Part shown: positions 28,702 to 37,570 of the stretch, piece after piece | Layout of the letters: every line of letters starts with the position of its first letter | How positions within the stretch are numbered: position 1 is the stretch's first letter | Origin: RYN-230 sp963829725 | GTDB lineage: Bacteria > Actinomycetota > Actinomycetes > Streptosporangiales > Streptosporangiaceae | Direction of reading: 5' to 3' | NCBI GenBank assembly: GCA_963829725.1 | Contig: CAWHJW010000017.1 | Span: 198,970 to 262,969, forward strand | DNA: 64,000 bases | Translations under genes and position numbers: made by a program | Notes under the pieces: model-generated | What the model was told of the DNA's origin: nothing | Seen by the model: only the letters and a program-made list of their open reading frames with translations | The model's database searches: none

Positions 28702-29190
28702 ATGGAGATTGCCGCACTCACCGTCTGGCTGATGACCGCCGGGGGCGGCCTGTACTTACTGACCATCTGGCTGATCGAGTTCGACCACGAGTTCCAGTCG
28801 GCGGCGGCCACCCGGCTGCCGGTGCCGGTAATCAGCGCGCATGCCGCGCTGGCCATGACCGGGCTGGTCATCTGGGCCGCCTACCTGATCACGGATAAGC
28901 CCGGGCTGGCCTGGGCGGCCGCCCTGCTGCTGGCCTTCGTCGCCGGGCTGGGCATCATCCTGGCGGCGCGCTGGATCGGCGTGTACCGGGGCAGCGCCAT
29001 CCCGCAGGCTGCGACCGCCCCGCGGGCCGCCGTGGCCGGGGGCCGCGTGGCGACGGCCGGCGTGCCCGTGCGGCTCGCCGCCCCGCCGGAACGGCATTTC
29101 CCGCTTCCCGTGGTCATCGGGCACGGCATCTTCGCCCTCGCCACGATCATCCTGGTGCTGCTGACCGCTCTGGGTGTGGGCGGGCATTGA
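28702..29190 (+). CDS. Small multi-pass membrane protein
   Basis: The 162-residue protein has about four hydrophobic segments (near 5-25, 43-62, 67-90 and 137-159) with a cytosolic-type loop rich in Ala and Arg between the last two. Two conserved-looking His residues sit at helix starts (SAHAALA and IGHGIF). ATG 28702 has an upstream GAGGAGAGG. I do not recognise the family. It follows the ligase by 135 bp and may be in the same transcript. Confidence 0.6.
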   Translation: MEIAALTVWLMTAGGGLYLLTIWLIEFDHEFQSAAATRLPVPVISAHAALAMTGLVIWAAYLITDKPGLAWAAALLLAFVAGLGIILAARWIGVYRGSAIPQAATAPRAAVAGGRVATAGVPVRLAAPPERHFPLPVVIGHGIFALATIILVLLTALGVGGH

Positions 29191-29245
29191 TGGCGGCGTG
29201 CCGTTCAGCATCCGGAGGGAGGCCGGGTGGCGTGACGCCCGCGGG

Positions 29246-29404
29246 CTACTGGAGGCGGGCGGCGCGGGGACTGCAGGAGTGCGGGCCGGGGATGCGCTCG
29301 CGGCGGTAGCCGAGGGCATCGGCGAGGAGGCGGGAGACGTGCAACCGGGAGATGCCCAGCTTCTGGCCGATCGGATTCCGGTCCGCGGGCGGCTGGATCA
29401 AGGG
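29246..29404 (-). pseudogene. Sigma-70 region 4 fragment (SigB/SigF type)
   Basis: The minus strand encodes IGQKLGISRLHVSRLLADAL followed by GYRR, a match to the C-terminal helix-turn-helix of SigB/F-type stress sigma factors, then a short tail to a stop at 29246. No regions 2 or 3 are found upstream. It lies 150 bp from an anti-anti-sigma-like STAS gene, so a sigma/STAS module may once have been here. Confidence 0.55.
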
Positions 29405-29550
29405 GAAACGGCCCGGCCGGCCCCCCGGTGACGGATAGGCGGGCCAGCTTCGGCAAGATGACCATTACCCCGAAAGCCAGCCGGGACCAGGCTGACTCCG
29501 CCGCACCCTGGTGAGGTGCCCCGAGCCGATTGTCCAGCCGGTGACTGCAG

Positions 29551-29913
29551 ATGGGTGATCAAGCGCCAGGTGCTGGCCCCAGCCAGCCACGGACCATAGT
29601 GGTCGCGCTGCCCGCCGAGGTCAACTACAGCAACGGCCAGGACGTGCTGGAGCAATTGCTCGCCGCCTTCCGCCCGGGCATAGAAACCGTGGTCGTTGAC
29701 ATGATGTCCACGACTTTCTGCGACTCGGCGGGGCTGGCCAGGATCGTCCTGGCCCATCGCGTGGCGGTCGCGCGCAACGTCACCTTGCGGGTGGCGGTGC
29801 TGCCCGGGATCGTGACCAAGATCTTCGAAATCACCGGGCTCGACACGATCGTGCCGCTGTATCCCAGCCTCGCGGCGGCACTGGCCGCGGACGGTGATCA
29901 GGCAGCCCCGTAG
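29551..29913 (+). CDS. STAS-domain protein (anti-anti-sigma factor type)
   Basis: The 120-residue protein is a single STAS domain with the phosphorylatable Ser59 in TTFCDSAGL, the site used in SpoIIAA/RsbV-type anti-anti-sigma factors. Such proteins free a sigma factor by binding its anti-sigma kinase when unphosphorylated. No RsbW-type kinase gene is adjacent. Its 3' end overlaps the convergent enolase gene by 16 bp. Confidence 0.8.
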   Translation: MGDQAPGAGPSQPRTIVVALPAEVNYSNGQDVLEQLLAAFRPGIETVVVDMMSTTFCDSAGLARIVLAHRVAVARNVTLRVAVLPGIVTKIFEITGLDTIVPLYPSLAAALAADGDQAAP

Positions 29914-31178
29914 CGCAGGCCGGGGTTCCCGGCAGCGATCTCGATCAGGCGGTTGTACTTGGCGACCCGCTCGCCGCGGGCCGGCGCCCCGGTCTTGAGC
30001 TGCCCGCTGCCGGTGCCGACGGCCAGGTCGGCGATGAAGTGGTCCTCGGTCTCCCCGGACCGGTGCGAGACGAACTGCCGGTAGGAGGCGCGGCGGCACA
30101 CCGCCATCGCCTCCAGGGTCTCGGTGACCGTCCCGATCTGGTTGAGCTTGATGAGCGACGCGTTGCCGATGCCACGCCCGATGGCGCGGGTGATGATGGC
30201 CGGGTTGGTGCAGAAGATGTCGTCCCCGACCAGCTCGGTGCGCTCCCCCAGCCGGGCCGTGAGCCCGATCCAGCCGGTCTCGTCGTCCTCGCCGAGGCCG
30301 TCTTCGATCAGGTGCACGGGGAAGTCCTCGGTGATGGCGGCCAGCCGATCGATCATGTCGCCGCTGCTCAGCGGCACCCCGGAAACGAGGTACCGCCCGT
30401 CGGACTGGCGGAACTCCGACGCCGCCAGGTCCAGCGCGATGCTCACGCCTTCCGGGCCGGGCCGGTAACCCGCGTCGGTGATGGCGGCTACCAGGAGCCG
30501 CAGCACCTCCTCGGGCTCGCTGATCTCCGGCGCGAACCCGCCCTCGTCGCCAAGCCCGGTGGACAGCTTCCGGTCGGTCAGTTCACGGCGCAGCGCCGCG
30601 TACACCTCCGCGCCGGCCCGCACCGCCTCGGCCATCGACGGGGCGCCGAGCGGCGCGACCATGAACTCCTGGAAGTCGAGATCGTTGGGCGCGTGCATGC
30701 CCCCGTTGAGCACGTTGAAATGCGGCACCGGCAGGCAGGGGGTGACCCCGTCCGGGGCCAGCCAGCGCCACAGCGGCGTGCCTTCCGACGACGCCAGGGC
30801 CCGGGCCAGGGCCATCGAGGTGCCGACGGTCGCGTTGGCCCCCAGCCTGGCCTTGTTCGGGGTGCCGTCGAGGTCGATCATGGCCTGGTCCGCCTCGGCC
30901 AGCCCGGCCCAGGACCGGCCGCGCAGCAGCCCCGCCAGGTCGTCGTTGACCGCGCTGACCGCGCCGAGCACGCCCAGGCCGCCATACCGGGCCGGATCCC
31001 CGTCGCGCCGCTCGACGGCCTCCCGAGTGCCGGTTGACGCGCCCGACGGCACGCCTGCGCGGGCCGCCGTCCCGTCGCCGAGCCGGATGGTGACCGCGAG
31101 CGTGGGCCGCCCCCGCGAGTCCAGGATCTCCAGCGCCGACAGCTCCGCGACATCAAACCCAGCCATATCCTTCTCCAT
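29898..31178 (-). CDS. eno: Enolase (phosphopyruvate hydratase)
   Basis: The enzyme converts 2-phosphoglycerate to phosphoenolpyruvate. The 426-residue length is normal. The N-terminus has the loop IxSRGxPT-type motif (EILDSRGRPTLAV), followed by NVLNGGMHAPN, GDEGGFAP with the catalytic Glu, the signature LIKLNQIGTVTET with the catalytic Lys, and SHRSGETED. It stands outside the usual actinobacterial eno-ftsB neighbourhood, next to STAS and copper genes, so it is probably a second, accessory enolase (inference). Confidence 0.9.
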   Translation of the reverse strand: MEKDMAGFDVAELSALEILDSRGRPTLAVTIRLGDGTAARAGVPSGASTGTREAVERRDGDPARYGGLGVLGAVSAVNDDLAGLLRGRSWAGLAEADQAMIDLDGTPNKARLGANATVGTSMALARALASSEGTPLWRWLAPDGVTPCLPVPHFNVLNGGMHAPNDLDFQEFMVAPLGAPSMAEAVRAGAEVYAALRRELTDRKLSTGLGDEGGFAPEISEPEEVLRLLVAAITDAGYRPGPEGVSIALDLAASEFRQSDGRYLVSGVPLSSGDMIDRLAAITEDFPVHLIEDGLGEDDETGWIGLTARLGERTELVGDDIFCTNPAIITRAIGRGIGNASLIKLNQIGTVTETLEAMAVCRRASYRQFVSHRSGETEDHFIADLAVGTGSGQLKTGAPARGERVAKYNRLIEIAAGNPGLRYGAA

Positions 31179-31376
31179 CCCGTCACATGCGCATCACCAG
31201 GCCACAGCGGCGGCCCGGTACTTCCACCCTGCTGCGCCGGCCCGGGTCGAGGTCAGGGCCGAACGGCCCCTGGATCACCACTAACCGGACCCAACGGGCC
31301 GGGCCCGGCGGAATTTCGCTGCGCTCCGCGATGCTCTACCGAACACACCCTCTCGGGTCTCCATCCGGAGGCAGGC

Positions 31377-31820
31377 ATGCGTACCCGTCCTGCCGGCGCC
31401 GCTCAGGCCGGCCAGCACCTCAGTTTCCGCACCACCTGCGGGCGGCAGATCCGTATCGGGGTCCTCGTCCTGCGGGGCGTCCAGCCGCCGCCCGAGCGGG
31501 TGAGCCTGAACATCAGCCCGGTATCAGCGTCGGCCGAGGACACCTGGGTGGGCTTCACCGCGGCCGAGGCGCGGCAACTGGCCGCCGCCCTGCTCGCGCA
31601 GGCGGCCGCCGCCGAGCACGCCGAGCCCGCCGCCGGCCCGGCGGCGGATGGTTCCTTCAGGATCTTGACCAGGCGGGCGATGGCATCAGAGGCCTCGCGG
31701 ACCTTATCGGTGGCAGTGTCGCCGCCCTCGGCGATGGCCCCGGCCACGCAGTGCCCGAGGTGCTCTTCGAGCAGGCCGAGCGCCACGGACTGGAGTGCCT
31801 TGGTCGCCGCCGCCACCTGA
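31377..31820 (+). CDS. Small protein running antisense into csoR
   Basis: ATG 31377 has a strong GGAGG 7 bp upstream. The first 85 or so residues look like a genuine small protein: a beta-rich part (IRIGVLVLRGVQ, RVSLNISPV) and a C-terminal helix with the pattern WVGFTAAEARQLAAALLAQA seen in small actinomycete proteins of unknown role. The normal stop is missing, and the last 60 codons are simply the antisense of csoR. Either a deletion removed the stops of both convergent genes or the tail is tolerated. Confidence 0.5.
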   Translation: MRTRPAGAAQAGQHLSFRTTCGRQIRIGVLVLRGVQPPPERVSLNISPVSASAEDTWVGFTAAEARQLAAALLAQAAAAEHAEPAAGPAADGSFRILTRRAMASEASRTLSVAVSPPSAMAPATQCPRCSSSRPSATDWSALVAAAT

Positions 31821-31939
31821 GTGAGGATGTCGATGCAGTACTTATCCTCGTCCACCATGCGCTGCAGGCCGCGGATCTGCCCCTCGATGCGGCGCAGCCG
31901 TTTGAGGTAGGCGTCCTTGTTCTCCGTGTACCCGTGCAT
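31403..31939 (-). CDS. csoR: CsoR-type copper-sensing repressor with an abnormal C-terminal extension
   Basis: Residues 1-95 are a standard CsoR/DUF156 four-helix protein with the Cu(I) ligands Cys35, His60 and Cys64 in the right spacing. CsoR tetramers repress copper-export genes and let go when Cu(I) binds. The family is usually 90-120 residues; this frame continues to 178 because no stop occurs before the antisense of the convergent 31377 gene. The extra Ala-rich tail is probably not native. It is near the copper operon at 32-37 kb, its likely target. Confidence 0.85.
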   Translation of the reverse strand: MHGYTENKDAYLKRLRRIEGQIRGLQRMVDEDKYCIDILTQVAAATKALQSVALGLLEEHLGHCVAGAIAEGGDTATDKVREASDAIARLVKILKEPSAAGPAAGSACSAAAACASRAAASCRASAAVKPTQVSSADADTGLMFRLTRSGGGWTPRRTRTPIRICRPQVVRKLRCWPA

Positions 31940-32065
31940 GCTGTCTTCTCCGGGCTCGGTGGGCGGCTTCCGCGCCGATCACTCAGTGTAATGGGGGTGC
32001 AGGCAGGCCGGGATCCGCGGTGCTAGGGGCGAGCACCCGGCTGCCGGCGACGTGCCCCGGCCGCG

Positions 32066-33220
32066 TCAGCCTGACGAGCCGAACGGGACGGGAACCTTGA
32101 TGACCTGGGCGGTGGTCCACCGCCGGGAGCCGGGTGCGGCCTGCCAGACGGTGAGCGTTGTGCTGTGCACGGCGAGGGCAGCCCAGCCGCTGCCCGCCCC
32201 TGGGGCCAGCACGGCCGTGCCGGAAGGCAGCGCGGGCAGCACCTGCCAGCCCGCTCCCGGCCCGGTGATGACCGCCGCCCGGCCACCGGTGAGCACGGCC
32301 GCCACGGCATTCCCCGGGCCGGACGACACGGCAGCGGGGCGGCCTCCGTTCAGCGGGAACGGCGCGGAGAGCGTCCAGTGCGCGCCGCCGTCGGCAGACC
32401 AGGCCGCCAGCAGGCTGGCCGTCCGCCCGGTTCCGGCGGTGAGCAGCGCGGTGGTGGTGCCGCCGGCTGTGCCGAGCCGCAGCACGGTGCTGGGCTGGCG
32501 TGCGTAGGCGGCCGGCAGGGCCGGCCCGGCCAGCCGCCAGGCCCCGCCGGCATAGCTGTAGATCCCGGCCATCCGCGAGTGCGCACAACTGGCGCCCAGC
32601 ATGGCCGCGCCAGTCTTGCTGAACGCCACTGCGGTGAGGCCGACCAGCCCGCACCGGGCCCCCGCGGCCGAGCTGGCGAGGGCCTGGCGGGTGGCCAGCC
32701 GCGCCCATGCGGTGCCGCCTGGCGCGGACATGTCGAGGGCGCCGCCGGTCAGCAGCGCCAGCCTGCGGCCGCTGGCCGGATCGGTGGCCAGGGCGCCGGG
32801 GACGTCGGCCAGCCCGGCATCGAGCAGGCCCGGTGACCAGGACCGGCCGTTGTCACTGGTGGCCGCGAGCGGGGAGTAGGACAGCCGCTGGCTGGGCCGG
32901 AAGCCGGCCAGCAACGACCCGGACGCCGCGCCGGCCAGGACGAAGCCGCCGTTGCTGGCCACCCCGGGCGGGGTGGCCAGCCGCCATGCGCTGGTCCCGG
33001 CGGGGCGGACGAACAGCTGCCAGAAGTTGTTGTGGCTGGCGGCCGTGCCGCCCATCGCGGCGGCCGCCCAGGTGCCAGTGGCGGTAATCAGTGCGGTGGC
33101 CAGGGACGGCGGGGTGACCTGGCTGGCCGGCGCGGCGCCCGGAGTTGGCTGGCTGCCGCAGCCGGCCGCCAGGACGGCTGCGGCGAGGAGCAGGGCGGCC
33201 CGGGGGGCGCGCCGGCTCAT
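32066..33220 (-). CDS. Lipoprotein with beta-propeller-like repeats, last gene of the copper operon
   Basis: The 384-residue product begins with a lipoprotein signal (LAAAVLAAGC, Cys22 or so). The mature part has repeated blocks such as WSADGGAHWTLSAPFPLNGG and SDNGRSWSPG, which resemble the Asp-box repeats of sialidase/BNR-type propellers. It is therefore likely an extracellular propeller anchored to the membrane. ATG 33220 overlaps the stop of the SCO1 fusion gene by 4 bp. Its role in copper handling is inferred from the operon only. Confidence 0.7.
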   Translation of the reverse strand: MSRRAPRAALLLAAAVLAAGCGSQPTPGAAPASQVTPPSLATALITATGTWAAAAMGGTAASHNNFWQLFVRPAGTSAWRLATPPGVASNGGFVLAGAASGSLLAGFRPSQRLSYSPLAATSDNGRSWSPGLLDAGLADVPGALATDPASGRRLALLTGGALDMSAPGGTAWARLATRQALASSAAGARCGLVGLTAVAFSKTGAAMLGASCAHSRMAGIYSYAGGAWRLAGPALPAAYARQPSTVLRLGTAGGTTTALLTAGTGRTASLLAAWSADGGAHWTLSAPFPLNGGRPAAVSSGPGNAVAAVLTGGRAAVITGPGAGWQVLPALPSGTAVLAPGAGSGWAALAVHSTTLTVWQAAPGSRRWTTAQVIKVPVPFGSSG

Positions 33221-35076
33221 GAGGCACCCAGTGCCTGCCGGGCGGCCCCCGCGAGCAGGACCGCGAATGATGACTTGGTGGCGGGGGTGCCCGGGCCCGG
33301 GTCGGTGTTGAGTTCCTCGCGGACCATCCCGGCCCGGTCGATCACGTAGCCGATGTCGGGATGGCCGATCATGGACCCGGCGGCCTCGATCTGGGCGTAG
33401 ACGCCGTAGTCCCGCCACACCTTCTGGAGCTGGGGCACGCTTCCGGTCAGGTACAGCCAGTTGGGCACCCGGGTCAGCTCCTCCTGCCGGTCGAATGCCT
33501 GGGTGTAGGCGATCCCGTGGTAGATCGGGTTGGCCACGACCGCCACGAGTTCCACGTTCCGGCCGCTGGCGCCGAGAAGCTGGGCCGCGGCGCGGAACTC
33601 CTGGGCGATGAGCGGGCAGTCGGAGGTGCACACCGGGTCCAGGAAGGTCATCAGCACCACCTTGCCGCGCAGGCTGGCCAGGCTCACGGGCTGGCCTCGC
33701 TGGTCGGTGAGCTGGAAGCTCTTGGCCGGGTAGTTCAGCGGCGCGGCCGACCCGGCGATGGCCTCGGCCAGGATGGGATCGGCGTTCGGGCTGGCCTGGG
33801 CGGCGGCCATCGGCGCGGCGCCGAGGATGATCAGCGCCAGCGCGCCGCCGATGGCGACGGACCGGATGCTCGCGGTGGCCACGGCCTGGCGGACCGAGGC
33901 CGGCCGGGCCCAGTCCCGCCAGGCTGCTGGCCGCCCCCCCAGCGGAGTGGCCGCCGGCGACTGGGCCGGGGCGGCCTCAGCCACGTTCACCGGCTCCGGC
34001 GTGAGCGCGAGGTAGCCGCCCGCGGCGAGGAGCGCGAACGGGATCATGCTGTTGGGATCGGTGCCCAGGCCGCCGAAGAACCCGAAGTCCTCGACGAGCA
34101 CCCAGTCCGCCACGCAGAGCACGATGAAGGCGATGACCGCGGGACGGGCCAGCCGGGGCCGCCCGGTCAGGAAGGCGGCACCGATGACGGCCAGGGCCAC
34201 CACGACGAACAGGTTGACCGCGAACCCGTGCGCCTCGTCGAAGACGGTGAACGCGTTGACCCAGGCGGACAGGAACCCGGGCTGCGGGGTCTGCGCCATC
34301 CCCTGGGTCATCCCGGCCAGGGTGCCCGGCTGCCCGTGGCTGAGTCCCGGCCAGAATCCGCGCCCAGGCCAGGCCTGCAGCACCGCCATGCCGATCAGGA
34401 ACAGGCCGAGGCCGCCCAGGATGACGCGGCCAAGCCGGGGGCGGCGCCACATCCGTTCCGGCAGGGCGATCAGCCCGCCCGCGATCGCGTAGATGAGCAC
34501 TGCCCCAGGGGCACCGAACAGCCAGGTCAGTCCGGGGGCGAAAATCCCCCCGAACGACTCGCCGAAGACCCAGACCACCAGGCCCCAGCCGACGCTGACC
34601 AGCCCGGCCAGCCGGGACAGCGCGCCGCGCGGGGCGGCCAGCAGCCACAGGCCGATCCCGACCTGGATCCACACCGCGGACGACCCGGCCTGCATCGGAT
34701 GGTAAGACCAGGTGGTCCCGGCCACGTTCACGAGGTGCTGCACCCAGGGCGGCGAACTCGCCGCGGTTGGCTGGATGACCTGCGACGGCAGGCCGATCGC
34801 CATCTTCGGCTGGGCCTGCAGGATCCCGTCGAACACCCACAGCAGGCCAGACCCGATCCGCAGCAGCTGCCGCCAGCCGGGCTCCGGGGTCCCGGCGGCG
34901 GGCACCTGCTCTGGCCCGGCCTGCGCCGGGGTTAGCCATGCGCGCACCGTGATCCAGGCGAACCCCAGCAGGCCGAAGATCACCAGCGCGATGATCCCCT
35001 GGTGCAGCAGCGCGACCTTGAACGCCGCGATCACGGTGGGATCGTTGAGGTTGATCCCTGAGTTCATCCCGGACAT
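33217..35076 (-). CDS. Multi-pass membrane protein fused to a SCO1/redoxin domain
   Basis: The first 400 or so residues contain about nine hydrophobic segments with the conserved-looking stretches DGILQAQPKMA, MQAGSSAVWIQVGIG and FDEAHGFAVNLFV. After a further hydrophobic segment comes a SCO1-like thioredoxin fold (from about residue 440) with the copper-binding CTSDC motif (PVCTSDCP) and the distant His in GHPDIGYVID. SCO1 proteins deliver copper to cytochrome oxidase or reduce its cysteines outside the membrane. The start codon overlaps the copA stop as TGATG. The fusion suggests copper import or delivery linked to export control. Confidence 0.8.
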   Translation of the reverse strand: MSGMNSGINLNDPTVIAAFKVALLHQGIIALVIFGLLGFAWITVRAWLTPAQAGPEQVPAAGTPEPGWRQLLRIGSGLLWVFDGILQAQPKMAIGLPSQVIQPTAASSPPWVQHLVNVAGTTWSYHPMQAGSSAVWIQVGIGLWLLAAPRGALSRLAGLVSVGWGLVVWVFGESFGGIFAPGLTWLFGAPGAVLIYAIAGGLIALPERMWRRPRLGRVILGGLGLFLIGMAVLQAWPGRGFWPGLSHGQPGTLAGMTQGMAQTPQPGFLSAWVNAFTVFDEAHGFAVNLFVVVALAVIGAAFLTGRPRLARPAVIAFIVLCVADWVLVEDFGFFGGLGTDPNSMIPFALLAAGGYLALTPEPVNVAEAAPAQSPAATPLGGRPAAWRDWARPASVRQAVATASIRSVAIGGALALIILGAAPMAAAQASPNADPILAEAIAGSAAPLNYPAKSFQLTDQRGQPVSLASLRGKVVLMTFLDPVCTSDCPLIAQEFRAAAQLLGASGRNVELVAVVANPIYHGIAYTQAFDRQEELTRVPNWLYLTGSVPQLQKVWRDYGVYAQIEAAGSMIGHPDIGYVIDRAGMVREELNTDPGPGTPATKSSFAVLLAGAARQALGAS

Positions 35077-37064
35077 CAGGACCTCTGCTCCCTTGATGCT
35101 CCGAAGCGGCGGAGCCGGATGCTGTTGCCGACCACGAAGGCGGACGACAGGGCCATCGCCGCCCCCGCGATCAGCGGGTTGAGGAATCCCGCGGCGGCCA
35201 GCGGAATCGCGGCGATGTTGTAGCCGAAGGCCCAGGCGAGGTTGCCGCGGATCACCGCCAGCGTGCCGCGGGACAGCCGGATCGCGTCCGGCACGGCACC
35301 GAGATCGTCGCGCAGCACGAGCAGGTCCGCGGCGCTGATGGCCACATCGGTGCCGGCGCCCAGTGCGATTCCGAGATCGGCGGCGGCCAGCGCCGGGCCG
35401 TCGTTGATGCCATCCCCCACCATGGCCACCCGGTGACCCTGCGCCTGCAGGGCCCGGATCAACGCGACCTTGCGATCGGGGAGCGCCCCGGCGATCACCT
35501 CATCGGTCCCGGCCCGGGCGGCGACGGCCTGGGCGGTGGCGTGACTGTCGCCGGTCAGCAGCACGGTGCGCAGGCCCAGCCCACGCAGCTGCGCGACCGC
35601 CGCGGCTGCGGACGGCTTGACGGTATCGGCGACGGCAATGGCGCCGCGTGCCTGCCCGTCCCACCCGGCCAGGACCACCGTGCAGCCGGCCTCCTCCCAG
35701 CTGCGGCACTGGCTGGCCAGCCTGGCGGGGACAGCAATGCGCAGCTGCGCGAGGAGGTCCTCACGGCCGATGATCACCTCCTGGCCGGCCACGGAGCCGC
35801 GTGCCCCCAGGCCGGGCATGGCCAGGAACCTGGCTGCCTGCGGCAGCGAGCCCAGTTCCGCCTGCGCCGCCGCACTGATGGCCGCGGCCACCGGATGCTC
35901 GGACGCCTGCTCCACCGCCCCGGCGTGCCTGAGCAGCGCGTCCCGGCTGGTGCCGTCCGCGGCCAGGATCCCGGTGACGGTCATCACCCCGGTGGTCACC
36001 GTCCCGGTCTTGTCCAGCACCACGGTGTCGATCGCCCGGGAGGATTCCAGCGCCTGGTAGCGGGTGATGAAGATGCCCAGCTGCGCACCCCGCCCGCAGG
36101 CCACCATCAGCGCGGCCGGAGTGGCCAGGCCCAGCGCGCACGGGCAGGCGATGATCAGCACCGCGAGCGCGGCGCTGAACGCCTGCTCGGCCGGGCTGCC
36201 CGCCAGCAGCCACCCGGCCAGCGTCAGCCCGGACGCCACCAGCACCGCAGGCACGAACACGCCGCTGATCCGGTCGGCCAGCCGCTGGATGGCCGCCTTC
36301 TGCGACTGCGCCTGCTCCACCAGGGCCACCAGGTGGGCCAGCTGGGTGTCGCGGCCCACTTTGACCGCCCGGACGGCCAGCCGCCCGGTCAGCACCACCG
36401 TGCCCGCGGTCACCAGGTCACCCACGGCGGCGTCGGCCGGGACCGACTCCCCGGTCATCGTGCTGCGGTCCACCGCGGACTCGCCGAACTCCACCTCGCC
36501 GTCCGCGGCGATCCGCTCTCCCGGCCGGACCACGAACCGGTCTCCGGCCCGCAGCTGCCCGACCGGGATCCGACGCTCGGTCCCGCCGGCCGTCAGGACG
36601 CACGCTTCCCGGGCCCCCGCCGCGGCCAGCTCCCGCATCGCATCCCCGGCATCCCGGCGGGCCCGGGCCTCGTACCACCGCCCGGCGAGCAGGAACGTCG
36701 TCACGGACGCGGCGACCTCCAGGTAGATGCCACCGCCCGAGGCATGCCACAGCATCTGCCCCACGCTCATCCGCGCCTGGCCCCGGTCCAGCACGAACAT
36801 CGCGTACACCGACCAGCCGCACGCCGCCGTGATGCCCAGCGACACCAGCGTGTCCATCGACGCCGAGCCGTGCCGGGCGTTCCGCAGCGCCGCCGCGTGG
36901 AACGGCCAGGCCGACCAGAGCACCACCGGTGCCGCCGTCAGCACCAGGACCCACTGCCAGCCGGGGAAACGGGACCACGGGAACAGGGACAGCAGGACGG
37001 ACAGATCGCTCAGCGGTATGAAGAACACCAGCGCCACGATCAGCCGACTCCGCAGATCGGCCAC
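35076..37064 (-). CDS. copA: Copper-type P1B ATPase core, separated by a frameshift from its metal-binding domain
   Basis: The 662-residue frame holds the full transport core: about eight membrane helices, TGES actuator motif, the CPC ion-binding motif in IACPCALGLATP, the phosphorylated Asp in DKTGTVTTG, the HP motif in EQASEHPVAAA, and GDGINDGPALAAAD. CPC with these partners indicates Cu(I) transport. GTG 37064 is only the first start in this frame and lacks a good ribosome site. The upstream HMA domain (37074-37371) is in a frame shifted by one base, so the native protein probably started at 37371. Confidence 0.85.
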   Translation of the reverse strand: MADLRSRLIVALVFFIPLSDLSVLLSLFPWSRFPGWQWVLVLTAAPVVLWSAWPFHAAALRNARHGSASMDTLVSLGITAACGWSVYAMFVLDRGQARMSVGQMLWHASGGGIYLEVAASVTTFLLAGRWYEARARRDAGDAMRELAAAGAREACVLTAGGTERRIPVGQLRAGDRFVVRPGERIAADGEVEFGESAVDRSTMTGESVPADAAVGDLVTAGTVVLTGRLAVRAVKVGRDTQLAHLVALVEQAQSQKAAIQRLADRISGVFVPAVLVASGLTLAGWLLAGSPAEQAFSAALAVLIIACPCALGLATPAALMVACGRGAQLGIFITRYQALESSRAIDTVVLDKTGTVTTGVMTVTGILAADGTSRDALLRHAGAVEQASEHPVAAAISAAAQAELGSLPQAARFLAMPGLGARGSVAGQEVIIGREDLLAQLRIAVPARLASQCRSWEEAGCTVVLAGWDGQARGAIAVADTVKPSAAAAVAQLRGLGLRTVLLTGDSHATAQAVAARAGTDEVIAGALPDRKVALIRALQAQGHRVAMVGDGINDGPALAAADLGIALGAGTDVAISAADLLVLRDDLGAVPDAIRLSRGTLAVIRGNLAWAFGYNIAAIPLAAAGFLNPLIAGAAMALSSAFVVGNSIRLRRFGASREQRS

Positions 37065-37073
37065 CCGCGCCGC

Positions 37074-37371
37074 GTCGGGCCCGGCTCCGGCCGGCTGCAG
37101 CCGGCTCGTCAGAAGCGGTCTCCTGATCGGGCAGGGCGACCTGGTAACCGGCGGATGTCACCGCCTCGACCAGGCGGCGCACCGGAACCGATTCGGGCGC
37201 CATGACCAAGGCCTGCCCGGTCGCGAAATTAACGGTGGCCGAGACATTGCCGATGGCGTTTAGCTTCTTCTCCACCCGGGCCGCGCACGCCGCGCAGGTC
37301 ATTCCCTGGACGGCGAGCCCGACCTGCCGCGGCGCGGATGACGCGCCTGGCGTAACCGTTGCAGATGACAC
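37074..37371 (-). pseudogene. copA: Heavy-metal-associated (HMA) domain of copA in a shifted frame
   Basis: GTG 37371 is preceded by GGAGGACA at good spacing. The frame encodes QVGLAVQGMTCAACAARVEK, continuing into one complete HMA domain with the two Cu-binding Cys residues. After DEPAAAG the frame goes wrong. Removing one C near 37086 would join it to the ATPase core. As read, the frame stays open on antisense-like sequence to 36418, so a stable stand-alone chaperone is unlikely. Confidence 0.75.
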
Positions 37372-37570
37372 CTGATCCTGTCCTCCAGCCAAGAATCCGG
37401 CCAGCCATCCGCTGGGCGTCGCGCAGCCTATACCCGTGACATATAAGCGGCCGGGCCTGCTGCTGGCACCGGTAGGCACGACCACGTGCCGCCGCAGCAG
37501 GAATGTACCCACGCCGGACGCCCTCCGCAACATATGACGCGCTAGAGCTGACCGTTATTCGCCAACCGGA

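Noticed and set aside
37064..37371. Programmed frameshift making a copper chaperone from copA
   Set aside because: The zero frame does not terminate near the shift and no slippery heptamer is visible; a simple indel explains it better.
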